Below, piece by piece: positions 21,625-35,822 of a DNA stretch of 64,000 bases. Position 1 is the first letter of the stretch. Each line of letters begins with the position of its first letter. The stretch covers positions 45,001 through 109,000 of the forward strand of contig JAXCGZ010000098.1 of the NCBI GenBank assembly GCA_037179515.1, written 5' to 3'. Source of the DNA: Halocaridina rubra. Taxonomy: Eukaryota; Arthropoda; Malacostraca; Decapoda; Atyidae. The notes under the pieces were generated by a model. The model was not told where the DNA came from. It did no database searches and was given only the letters and a program-made list of their open reading frames with translations. The position numbers and the translations under genes were made by a program.

Positions 21625-23015
21625 CTTTCTTTTACTAAGACATTCATGCCTTGGTGAGCTCTTTGGTTCATTGAAAAAACATTACCCTGTTCAAGATACT
21701 GTTCAATCTGACTACTAGGTTTAACAGAGAGGACGTCATTTACAATATTCCATTTTAAGCCAAGAACATTAACACTTTGCTCTGAGACATCTGCATCAAT
21801 TGACGAGTTGAAACGAGAAACATTGCTAATCCATGTCTGAAGTGGCATATTTGCATCTAAAAGAATTTCGTTAATAATGGGGTATGCATTAAACATTTGT
21901 TCTACAGAATTGTAGGTGCGGGAAAAGTTATCCACATAAAAATTAGGTATAAGATATTAAGCCAAAGGATTGGTGTGAGTCTGTAAGTGATGAATAAGAG
22001 TACGTTGCAACAGGAATGGGCTACATGTTGCACCAAATAAAACTACTTTAAAACGATAAGTACTGTATCTACTTCCTGTAGGGTAGAGTCTCTAAACCAA
22101 AGAAATTTGGTAAAATCACGATGATTTTCATTAATTCCAATTCTGAGAAAGGCTTTCGAAATGTCTGATATATAAGCAAAGGGGTTAGTTCGAAAACCTA
22201 TTAGGTGATCCATGAGTTTGCTGGTCAATGATGGACCAGTAAGCAAACAAGAATTCAATGATAACTCTTCTAATGACTGACGACTGGATGCATTAAATAC
22301 AATGCGTAGGGGAGTGGTAGAGGAATCTTTCCGAACTCCATGGTATGGAAGATAATGGCCATGTAACTGTTCATTTGCTGGTTCTATGAAATTGAGAGAA
22401 AGATAGTTAGAGAATATACAATTATATTGTTCAAACAGCTTTGGGTTGTGCTCCATGACACGTTTAAGAGACATGAGTTGTCCGAAAGCTTTCCGATAGC
22501 CTAAAGATGGAGGAGCAAGTCTGACTTAAAAGGTAAATCTACAGAGTATTGATGTGTCTACATCATACTGTATACTGGAATCAAACATCTCTAACGTCAA
22601 TTTCTCCTCAGGAGAATAAGTCTCAGGAACAATACCTATTGTATCCAGTTTCCATAGATTGGAAATCTGGTCAAACTCTGTTTCTATAACAGGTGTACAT
22701 ATACGTGCACATACTGTATGACACATATCCATAGACTGATCAGTGTGATCCACCAACTGAGAAGCCCACTGAGGTAATGGTCCAAAAATTATTGACCCAG
22801 CACTACAGGAAGTACTAGTATGTTAGCACACTTGTGTTGAGAACTGACAAACTTACTATAATCATCTGCCCCAATTATTAACCCAATACCTGCTACAACA
22901 TCAGTCTTATAATCATCGGCAAGTTTAATGTTGTGAGATCGTAACATGTTGGCAACTCTAACAAGACCTGGGGTATGTATGCAAGTGTATACACTGTCGT
23001 GGGTGAGTGCTTGAA
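21588..23015 (-). pseudogene. BEL/Pao element 2 protease end and reverse transcriptase
   Basis: From the left border of the nested LINE the protease frame resumes (HDSVYTCIHTPGLVRVANML, then GLIIGADDYSKFV). The reverse transcriptase follows in pieces: NLWKLDTIGI at 22756-22526, HYLPYHGVRKDSSTTPLRIV and ISDISKAFLRIG at 22474-22043, and YVDNFSRTYNS with VNVLGLKWNIV at about 21945-21588. Frames are broken near 22520, 22060 and 21950. The catalytic YVDN is retained. Confidence 0.85.
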
Positions 23016-23019
23016 GTGT

Positions 23020-25207
23020 GATTACCTAATTGTGATTACCTAATTGTGTTTACGGGAAAGAGCCCAAAGCTCGTATCTTCCCGTCTCCTGATCGGTTCCA
23101 TTTTTAGACTTAGTGATACTTATCATACCTGTCCTTAAAACTATGGATTGAGGTAGCATTAACTACCTCCTCGCTTAGCGAATTCCAATTATCAACTACT
23201 CTTACACTGAAAAAGTATTTCCTTACATCCTGCAAACAAGTTTTCTTCCGAAGCTTCAAACTATGACCTCTAGTTCTAGAGCCAGCCATATCGAAATATC
23301 GATCCCTATCCACTCTATCATAACCATGAAGGAATTTAAAGACTGTCACCATATCCCCCCTTACTCTTCTAGCTTCGAGTGATGGCAAGTCTAATTCCCT
23401 CAGCCTCTCATCATAACCGAGATTGCGTATTTCTGGCACCAGTTTCGTGGCATGTCTTTGAACTTTTTCAAGCTTAGCTATGTGCTTTTTCAAGTGCGGA
23501 TTCCAAAAGGGGGCTGCATATTCGAGTTTTGGCCTCACATAGGTTACATAAATATTTCTGAACATTTCCTTGTCCATGTGCCTGAAGGCTACCCTTACAT
23601 TTGATAAGAATGCATATGCTGCCCTTACTACGCCATTTATATGTATTTCTGGAGACAAATCTGCCAGTATGTTTACTCCTAGATCTCTCTCATTTTCTGT
23701 CTCTTGAAGTTGTACTCCAGCCACCGAGTAGTCAAGCTTGGGCCTTCTTGCACTTGTACCCATTCTCATTACCTTACATTTTGAGGTATTGAATTTCATT
23801 AGCCACTTTTCTGACCACTCATGCAGATTATTTAGATCCTCCTGAAGTTCTCTACCATTGTTCTCGTTTTTTACTTTCTTCACAATCTTTGCATCATCTG
23901 CAAACATATTCATGAATGAATTTACAGACTCTGGTAGGTCATTTACATATACAAGGAACAAAAGTGGCCCTAAAACTGAACCCTGTGGGACTCCACTACT
24001 AACTCTTCTCCATTCAGACACTGAGTGTCTTACTCTAACCCTCTGTTCCCTTCCTTCTAAGTAAGTTTTTATCCATTCCAAGACATTTCCACCTATTCTA
24101 GCCATTTATTGCAGCTTCTTAATAAGTCTCCCATGTGGAACAGTGTCAAACGCTTTCTGGAAGTCTAGGAATATGCAATCTGCCCAGCCCTCTCTTTCCT
24201 GTAAGATTTGGCTTACCTCATCATAAAATTCTAATAAGTTTGTTACTGTTGATCTTCCTTCTCTGAAGCCATGTTGCCTCACTGACAAAAAGTTGAAGGA
24301 TTCCAAGTGAAGAGAGATATGTTTCCTTAGTAGTTTCTCCATAAGTTTGCAAACTATGCTGGTCAAGGAAACTGGTCTATAGTTCAGAGCCGTATCCCTC
24401 CTTCCCTTTTTGAAGATAGGTATCACATTTGCTTGTTTCCAGCATCTTGGAATCTCCCCCGACTCCAATGACTCCTTAAATATGATACTTAGTGCCACTG
24501 ATATTGTGTTTGCGCATTTTTTAAGCACATGAGGGGATATGTCATCAGGACCTGTAGCTTTATGAACATCTAAATCCATCAGCGCTTTGCATACCTCTGT
24601 GGCTGTAAGGTTGATGTTCTCTAATACCGGCCCTTGAGCTTCTATCACTGCAATCTGAGGGGGTGGGGTATTTTCTACTGTAAATACTGACTGAAACTCC
24701 TTGTTCAATTCTTTGCAGATCTCTTCGTCCGTCTCAGTGATGCTTCCATCCGCTCTCTTTAGCCTTAAAACCTGTTCTTTTACCTTCAGTTTTCCTCTGA
24801 TAAAGCTGTGGAAAAGCTTGGGATTTTCTTTAGCCTTCCTGGTGATGTCCCTCTCATAATCTTTCTCTGCCTCTCTCCTTTTACTTAGGTAGTCATTTCT
24901 TGCTCTTTTGTAGGTTTGCCAGGCATTTATGTTTTTTCTCCTCCTATACCTTTTCCAGCATTTGTCTCTCCACTCCTTAGCTTTTTTACACCCATTATCG
25001 AACCATTTCTCTCTGGCATGAATTACACCTACTTTGGTGACAGGTATGCAGCAATCTACTATCTTCCCATATTTCTCACAAAAGATGTCATACATTTCTT
25101 GTACAGATTTGTTGTAAAATAAGGTTCTCCAGTCAATAACTGCAAAAAGCTCATTCATTTTGATGTAATCTCCTTTCTGATAGTTCCTCCTCATGTCCTC
25201 AGTGCCT
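23020..25207 (-). mobile_element. 5'-truncated CR1-like LINE nested in BEL/Pao element 2
   Basis: The element interrupts the protease region of the BEL/Pao copy, whose coding sequence continues on both sides. The 3' end (left) has a tail of two ATTAGGTAATCAC-like units. The endonuclease part is missing. No clear target duplication was found, which is common for CR1-type elements. The same LINE 3' end recurs at 45151-45430. Confidence 0.9.
23110..25194 (-). pseudogene. CR1-like LINE reverse transcriptase ORF2 (one in-frame stop)
   Basis: Two adjacent frames (25194-24106 and 24105-23110) form one frame split by a single TAA at 24108-24106. The first starts in the linker after the missing endonuclease and contains KATGPDDISPHVLKK, IPIFKKGRRDTALNYRPVSL, HGFREGRSTVTNLLEF and FLDFQKAFDTVPH. 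The second has SSGVPQGSVLGPLLFLVYVN, FADDAKIV, a YVRPKLEYAAPFWNP thumb motif and a C-terminal WNSLSEEVVNA block, all typical of the CR1/jockey group. One stop apart from truncation means a fairly young insertion. Confidence 0.9.
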
Positions 25208-25996
25208 CTACTCTCGTGTCACACGGGTACGACCCAAACGAACTTGAACTTTTACTACATCGCAATACAAATGTTTAACTTCGCTATCAAAAGGAGTAAC
25301 AGATAAAGCAACATGATCTATAAGTGGTAATTTAAGTTCATCAGCAAGATCTCTCTGAATGAAAGTGCGCTGTGAACCTATGTCAAGAGAACCACGTGTG
25401 ATTCTTTGCAAACCACCACCAGACAGTTGTATGGTTGCTGTAGGTAGTGCACTAGCTAACAATGGATGAGAAGAATTGGTGTTGAGAGTATGTACAGTTG
25501 TATCAGTTAAACAAGCTTGAGCATTTGAGTTAGGTTCGGAAACAAATACAGTACCTACATTTTGAGATGCTCGAGTCGAGGTAGGTATTTGTGTATTTCT
25601 TTCAAACATGGAAGACCCTGATTTGCTCCCTACCATAGCATTGGAACTCAAATTACTATTTGCATTAAAACTAGGTGAAATTGAAGTTACAGGGCGTGTA
25701 GGATTCTGTGGTTTTTGACCAAGTTTAATGCACATAAAAGTATGATGAGTATTTGAGCTACAGTTACGACATTCAAATTTTCTACTACAATCACTGGCTC
25801 TGTGTCCAGATTTTAAACACACAAAACAAAGGTTAAGCACTCTTACTCTATTTCGTCTATTGTCAAAAGTTGGATAATCTGTACAGTGTTTAGAACTGTG
25901 ATTTTTGCCACAAAAAACATAAGAAACATTTTGGTTTGATGTACCAGACTGTGTATTTATAACAACAGACTTAATTGATTGTTCAGGATTGCACAA
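25208..25996 (-). pseudogene. BEL/Pao element 2 zinc knuckles and protease start
   Basis: Contains CFVCLKSGHRASDC and CRNCSSNTHHTFMC, then a Ser/Asn-rich linker, PTATIQLSGGG and the protease loop LDIGSQRTFIQRDLADELKL. The usual DTG or DSG active site reads DIG, so the catalytic loop appears mutated. The frame is cut by the LINE at 25207 within VRLGRTRVTRE. Confidence 0.85.
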
Positions 25997-26086
25997 CTTA
26001 GTATGTTGACTCCTTTTTGCCTTTTGTAATGACTTATTTTTCTTATTAGACTGTGGATCAGATTCAACTACAACCTTGGAAACAAC

Positions 26087-27045
26087 CTAAGCTTTGCGGC
26101 TACCACTTTGAGGTTGCATTCTACACAATTCCATAAGCTCTATTATCTCTGAAAGTCCATCTGACAACTGCTCATATGTAAATTTTGTGCACTTACAGCG
26201 GTTTGCCAATGCACGGTAAGTTTCTCCTGGCAATTTACTAACTAGAGTTTCTAAAAAGAATTTATTATCAGTATACTGAGGTTCCATTTTCCAAATGTAG
26301 AACTAATTTTTCATATGCTAATTTAAACTCTAGAAGGTCGTCATGTAGATGACGTGGTACTGGCAAATTCTGTATTTCTCTTGCAAGCTGCGCAACCAGT
26401 CTGTCTGATCTACCAAACTGTATTTTTCATCAGTTGTACTGCAGCTTTATAATTAGCATGTGTTACAGGAATACCTTCAATAGTTTTAAAGGCTCTACCC
26501 AATAAATGTGAGCGTAAAGTAGTAAACTTGACTACATCATCCAAATCAATACGAGTATCAACCAAAGAGCTAAATATGTTCCAAAATGCTGACCACTTTG
26601 AGACATCACCATCAAATTTTGGGATTTCTATGGGAGAAAACTTAGGCGTTGGAAGCAAGTTCACTGGAATAGTACGAGGGGGTATAGGTACAGTGCTCAA
26701 ACTGGACTTGTCATCTTTAAGTTGTGAAACTTGGTTTAAGAGTTTAAATGCTTCACGTTTAAGATGACGAAAATCTCGACTAGCTGACAAATATAATGAT
26801 GTGTCATCTATAATGTATACTTCATATTTACACCAAGTATCTAAATAGAGGTCATATTGCGTTTTAAGCTCAAAGTATGCTAATTACAAAGAAGAAATTG
26901 ACACATTAGGGTCACTAACAATACTTGTGACAGAAGTGACAGCATCATTTAGCATTTCAGTTTGACAAGTAAATATGTTGTTACTTCTGACTCGCAAGTC
27001 AGGGGTACTATCAATTACCAAGAGATCAGTATCTGTTTGTGACAT
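26087..27045 (-). pseudogene. BEL/Pao element 2 gag (DUF1759-type), broken
   Basis: A plausible start at 27045 (MSQTDTDLLVIDSTPDLRV) is followed by an in-frame TAA near 26883 and then the frame 26790-26410 with PIEIPKFDGDVSKWSAFW, KFTTLRSHLLGRAFKTIEG and YKAAVQLM, the same DUF1759 pattern as element 1. The frame shifts near 26410, and the last part (26287-26087) reads FLETLVSKLPGETYRALAN. At least three disabling changes are visible. Confidence 0.85.
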
Positions 27046-27368
27046 TTTGAGTAGCTTAGGTACACAAATTCAAATTTATCAATCGAATAAATGCAACAAA
27101 AATAACACAAAACTACAATAAGCACAAAAATACACAATGTATAAGAATTGTATACTTAAACCAACAGCATTCCATGTGGTAATGCTAACTTTCAAAGTGC
27201 CTAACGATAAGAGGCAAGCAGATTATAGTTGTGTTGATGTAATACCGTCTGATGGCCAAAAAAAATATACCAACATAGGCAGTAGCAGTGTAAGACAAAG
27301 ACCAAGATCATGAAATAACAAATAGGAAAATTTACTTTAATACTGAAATAAATCAGTGAACCAGAACA

Positions 27369-27385
27369 TCCGGTTCGAAGGACCA
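27369..27385 (-). promoter_or_regulatory. Primer-binding site of BEL/Pao element 2
   Basis: The minus strand reads TGGTCCTTCGAACCGGA, complementary to a tRNA 3' end TCCGGTTCGAAGGACCA (with CCA). A run of about 20 A (plus strand) separates it from the 5' LTR, giving an unusually long 31-bp gap. Confidence 0.85.
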
Positions 27386-27416
27386 AAAAAAAAAAAAAAA
27401 AAAATTGTAAGTATAG

Positions 27417-27877
27417 TGTGGTGAACATTCTAGTCCTCTACTGGCTCAAACTAAAGAACTAGGCAACATGTATCCGAGACTCCGCTCCCTCTCTCAGAAT
27501 CAATGCACCTTGCATACTATTTTTTAGGGAGTCAAACATCTCAAAAATATTTTGAGGGCATCAGGTTTTATATCTTCTAGGAATAGCCTAGGAATCTTTA
27601 GTATTTGATGGACTGTATTTAATTTTTAAGGATCTAGTGAGCATGCCAAAAAACGTTAGGCTAGCCTGTGATAATCATAAATATTGAAAATTACGCAATA
27701 TGGTAGGCCTAGCCTAGAAAAATCCAAATATATTAAATGAATGGTCTATGCTAATATAAACAAGCAAATGTACATCTCTGAAACCATTTTATTTATTTTC
27801 ATTGGGATGGAGAAAGCACAAACAAAACCAAGGGTTCTCTGTGACGTCATACCTGTTGGCCTGAACTTTTCAGGACA
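27417..27877 (-). repeat. 5' LTR of BEL/Pao element 2 (short form, 461 bp)
   Basis: Matches the two ends of the left LTR but lacks its middle part of about 990 bp; the junction is at about 27753 (ATGCTAATATAAAC). Differences outside the gap are few, suggesting a recent insertion or gene conversion. Confidence 0.9.
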
Positions 27878-27881
27878 ATTA

Positions 27882-29288
<1,407 letters not shown>

Positions 29289-29620
29289 ACCATCCACACT
29301 TAGTCAGTTTTTTCTTTAATTTTTAAAAATTGCAATCTTAGCTTTTGGCATATAGTAGAACTATCCTCTCAGATTCATAGCATAGTGATTGTTTCAGACC
29401 ATCCACAATTACAGTCTGTCTTTGTTTTATATACAATAGTTACAGTCTTAGCTCTTGGCTTGCAGTAGAACCTTTCTCTTAGATTCAAAGCAAATAGACC
29501 TCTTAAAACCATCCCCATGTACAGTTTGCTTAATTATTTAAAGAGTTACAGTCTTGGCTATTGGTGCTCGTAGAACTATCCTCTTAGACTCAAAGCAAAG
29601 ACTGTTTGATATCTTTATTT
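29289..29620. repeat. Degenerate 110-bp tandem repeat, three units
   Basis: Units begin ACCATCCACACTTAGTC, ACCATCCACAATTACAG and ACCATCCCCATGTACAG at 29289, 29398 and 29508. Each later has GTAGAACTATCCTCT and TCAAAGCA-like segments. Confidence 0.75.
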
Positions 29621-29658
29621 TGATACTCAAAAGATTCTGGTATAAACCGATAGCCAAA

Positions 29659-29888
29659 GGCCCGATTTCTTAAAAAGTGTAAATGTAGCATACCATATTG
29701 TTAGTTAGCTAGACACACAAATGGATTTCATAAACGCATCTGACGCGGTTCTGAGTATGGCTAGGATCCCGTACGGGATACTAGCCATACACCGAACCGC
29801 GTCAGATGCGTTTATGAAATCCATTTGTGTGTGTCCAGCTAACTAACAATATGGTATCCTAGGTTTACACTGTTTAAGAAATCGGGCC
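29659..29888. mobile_element. Palindromic MITE-like foldback element, copy 2
   Basis: A 230-bp relative of 8139-8369 with the same ends (GGCCCGATTTCTTAAA) and centre (GGATCCCGTACGGGATAC). Arms again match almost fully. The flanks (CAAA, CAAG) do not form the TTAA seen at copy 1. Confidence 0.75.
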
Positions 29889-29899
29889 CAAGTCGTACA

Positions 29900-30804
29900 T
29901 TCTTTTATTAAAAGAAATACAAATGTAGATGATTTTCTTGTCTAGCTTTTTGTTGAATATTTTTTTTTTATTTCAGTGGTCAGTAATGTGATTTTGTCAT
30001 GACAGATTAACTCCTTTTTATTATATATTGCTGAGCATCTTTAAGAAATAGTGAGCATTTATAGTTCTCAAGTTAAAGACAAACCGAATTTATTTAACAT
30101 AGCCACTGCGTGGAATAAAATGATTTATCAATCGCATTGCTTTGATTAGTCATGAAAATAATAACTGCATGATGTATGATAAAAAGAACATTTTAATTAC
30201 TGGTATTTTTTTTTACAGATACATGTGCTACAAACATTACTGGGCATCAAATTCTGGCATATATAATATTAACGATGGTATCAACTACCTAACAACAGTA
30301 TTATAAATCAATAACTAGCTCCTGTTGGGTCAAAACACAAGCACCACAATTTATTACTGCAGGTTAGTTAAATTTAAGTCGTCATGAAAGATGTATGTGC
30401 ATTATTATATTAGTGATTTGAGGTGATCTGTAAGTCCGTCATAGATAAAATACCAAAATATATGTGCTTCACAAGCCATTGTTTTGTGACATATTTTTTT
30501 GTTTGAAATTGCTTTTTCCTTTGACAGTATAAGAATATTCATTCTCTTTTTAGATATATTTCTCTATAATTTATCTAATATACTGCAACTGTAGTGTACG
30601 GTATAGATGAACATTATCTTAGGCTTGTGTTTTTTTCATTTAAAAAAAAATTGCCGAGTACATTAAATTTAAAATGTAATTTTCAGAGAGTACAGTACTC
30701 ATTTGGAATGGCGTAAGTAATATCCATCCATTCGCCAATATTGAGAATGTTTAATTCCATTTACTCTCCAGCGATATTAGGTTTTATTTACACTCTTACC
30801 CAAT
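29900..30804. other. No recognised gene or repeat
   Basis: AT-rich, with T-runs near 29950 and 30490. No open frame of note. Confidence 0.4.
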
Positions 30805-30980
30805 AAGGAGACCGCATGAGCACAGCAGTGGTTAGAGCATTCAACTTGAAAAGTAATAGACCAGTGATCGATCCCGCAATGGGGTGTTGGGAAGGGTATC
30901 CATCCGTAATTCCTCAGCTCCAACTTGTTTCCACCCATAATGTGGATTGATTAATAGTGACGCTTAAAACAGCGAACATA
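30805..30980 (+). mobile_element. SINE-2 copy
   Basis: tRNA-like head with AGTGGTTAGAGCATTCAAC and a B-box-like GTGATCGATCCCG, then the body GGGAAGGGTATCCATCC, CAGCTCCAACTTG and TGTGGATTGATTAATAGTG. Diverged from 12531-12706 but with the same order of blocks. Confidence 0.7.
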
Positions 30981-30986
30981 ATGTTA

Positions 30987-31240
30987 CTGGGAATAGTTAA
31001 TTTCAACCTACAATAGTTTTATGCCACAGTAAATGTTATAATTAACAAACTAGTTCAGTGGTTTGCACATACAAGTTGAATATGCTTTGAGTATCGTACA
31101 ACCATGGAAATAGTGTGTGGTCAATGGAAATAAACTGCAATAGCTTTTGTATGTACAGCACAAAAATATGTTAGAAAATACCTTTTGCAAAAGCAGCATA
31201 GTTATTAGAACATCTTGCACACATACATACATATATACAT

Positions 31241-31277
<37 letters not shown>

Positions 31278-31300
31278 CTCATCTCACTCTATATCACTCA

Positions 31301-31396
<96 letters not shown>

Positions 31397-31532
31397 GTGT
31401 GTGTGTGTGTTACCATGGTAATACGATACTCAAAGTTAATTTATCTTGTATGTGCAAGTCACCGGACAAGTTGTAATTATAAAATCTGTTGTGGCATAAA
31501 CCACTTGTAGGTTGAACTTAATAATTCCCAGC
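30987..31532. repeat. Large inverted repeat enclosing a microsatellite
   Basis: The left arm 30987-31110 and right arm 31411-31532 are reverse complements with moderate divergence; shared blocks include TTATGCCACA, TTTGAGTATCGTA and ACCATGG. The 300-bp loop holds (CT)n, (AT)n and (GT)n. No ORF of note. It may be a foldback element or an inverted duplication. Confidence 0.7.
31241..31410. repeat. (CT)n(AT)n(GT)n microsatellite
   Basis: About 36 bp CT, about 86 bp AT and about 18 bp AC/GT in series, in the loop of the inverted repeat. Confidence 0.95.
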
Positions 31533-31810
31533 CATATATGAAATTTTTTGTTTAAATAAAGAAAATAATATGTTTTAATTTTGGCAGAGTCAAAGCAAAC
31601 TACATTCACTCTTTTTGAGAGGAAAATGCAGAGGAGGGGATTCCCAGTTACCTCACTTTGCCCCATTTAGTCGACTTTTACAACATGCAAATAAAGCTGA
31701 ATCTTTACCAGTGAGTAGAATTCCATTGACTCCCGCTAAAATATATTGCGTAGCCGTATATTTATCTAAATGGAATGAGACGTATTACCATATTGTGTGA
31801 TTAATTGATT

Positions 31811-31996
31811 CGGTTTTACGTCACGAACTCCCTTTTCTACTAAGGGCTAGGATGGTTGTCTTCTTAGGAAGGACTTGTTTTGGCAGATGTAATCGTTGCC
31901 TTGAGTGTATGCCCTTACTAACCTCAGTCCGTGACGGGGCGCGAACCCTCGACCTGCCGCCTCAGAGTCGCAGACGCTACCATTTTGCCACGGACC
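31811..31996 (-). mobile_element. SINE-1 copy, full length
   Basis: Minus orientation, B box GGTTCGCGCCCCG intact near 31945. The A-box side is diverged (GTCCGTGGCAAAATGGTAGCG). Body as in the other copies. Confidence 0.85.
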
Positions 31997-32075
31997 ATAC
32001 TTTGTAAAGAAAATAATTGTGATTTAAATCATGATTTTTTACTGATTTAAATTGATTTAAATCCTAACAACCCTG

Positions 32076-32513
<438 letters not shown>

Positions 32514-32519
32514 CAAGAA

Positions 32520-33190
32520 CAATAATATAGTTATTTTCTTCAGTAAAGTCTATGAAAACCGATGGCCTAAGAATATCGAGATATGATGAAGGAGAAAATA
32601 ATTAAAAGAGATAGACAACGTAGGTGTATTTTAAACGTTTTAGTTTCTATTAAGTCTACCCAATATTATTCTCGTAAGTCCATTTTCTGTGCTTGTAAAA
32701 TAATTCAAAGAAAATGAGCCTTACTCCACTTCAGCTGTATCCCATGTAGGATTTTTATATTCCTCTTCATGATCTTAAAGAGAAAAAAAAAAAAAAAAAT
32801 CATAAGAAATGATGCCCCAGGAACGTTTGTACATTTTATAAATAATATTTCAACCGTTTTAAAGATTGTCTATTATAATTATAGCAATGGAGGTAGAACC
32901 AATATATGTTGATACCTATCCCAGGCAAATATAAATCTACGTCATGTATTAAGTAATTAAGCCTGGCGGTTAGTTTAAAAAAGGAAATCCATTAATTTTT
33001 TCAGATTATGACGCAAATTCAAAGAAAAAGTATCGAGCTTACAGTGACTGAGCTCACGCCTCCCGGTCGTAATTCAAGGTAAGAGAAATTAAGATTATTA
33101 AATATTATTTTAAATGCCTAAGTGTATCATTGCTGATCATTATATTGAATCTACTGTTTTGCTAATTTTTATGCCTACATGGGAGTCGAA
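32520..33190. other. No recognised gene
   Basis: AT-rich. A run of about 18 A near 32785. Nothing coding. Confidence 0.4.
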
Positions 33191-33358
<168 letters not shown>

Positions 33359-33949
33359 AATTATTTTTTTGTAATGTAAATTTTTCCGGTTTTATGCATT
33401 TATTTTTTCTTTATTTTATCAGTGTCATACTGTACGGATTTTATCGAATTAATTTTGTTAAAATTGGAATTGCATATGTAATTACGAACATTACATATGT
33501 AATTCCAGCAGTATTGTACATATATATGATAAAGATTTCACCTTAAAAAAAAAAAAAAAAGACGGTCAGGAATTTGCGTAGGCCTACTACATTCCTTGAG
33601 CATTATTATAATTATTTTTCTTTGTTAAAGCACCAGAGGCCAGGCCTATTCATTAACCTTAGGTAATATTTAAATTGGTTCTATTCATTTAATGGTTCTG
33701 ATTTGATACAAGCTGTAGGATGACAAAAGGCGAGCAAACGCAGTTTCTTTAAGGTCAAGCTATTTTTTAGACCACTAATTTAGATTCAGCCTCGGCCGTT
33801 TTATGATAGAAGGCTTGTTTCTTTATGTGTGATATATTTGGCCATCTAAGGCTATTTCATGATCGTTTCAACGTTTAATTCTCCTCAAATATAACAACCA
33901 GGGTGAATTAGATATGTAGTCCATGGTTCCGATGGGATACAACTTCGCT

Positions 33950-35712
<1,763 letters not shown>

Positions 35713-35822
35713 CAAGCTTTTTATAATTTCTGAGATAGAAATTATTTTTGAAGTCTATCGTATGCTCTTGTCTGTTATAAATATTACTTATTTTTAATGG
35801 GTAATAATATTAATCTCCTATA

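Larger units (their letters stand above)
17633..27877 (-). mobile_element. BEL/Pao LTR retrotransposon 2, complete ends, nested LINE
   Basis: Both LTRs share the boundaries TGTGGTGAAC...TCAGGACA, and the element is flanked by the 5-bp direct repeat ATTAT (17628-17632 and 27878-27882), the size expected for BEL/Pao integrase. Internal order right to left: primer-binding site, gag, knuckles, protease, [CR1-like LINE 23020-25207], reverse transcriptase, RNase H, integrase, DUF5641-like tail. It was inserted in an ATT microsatellite. Coding frames are interrupted many times. Confidence 0.92.
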
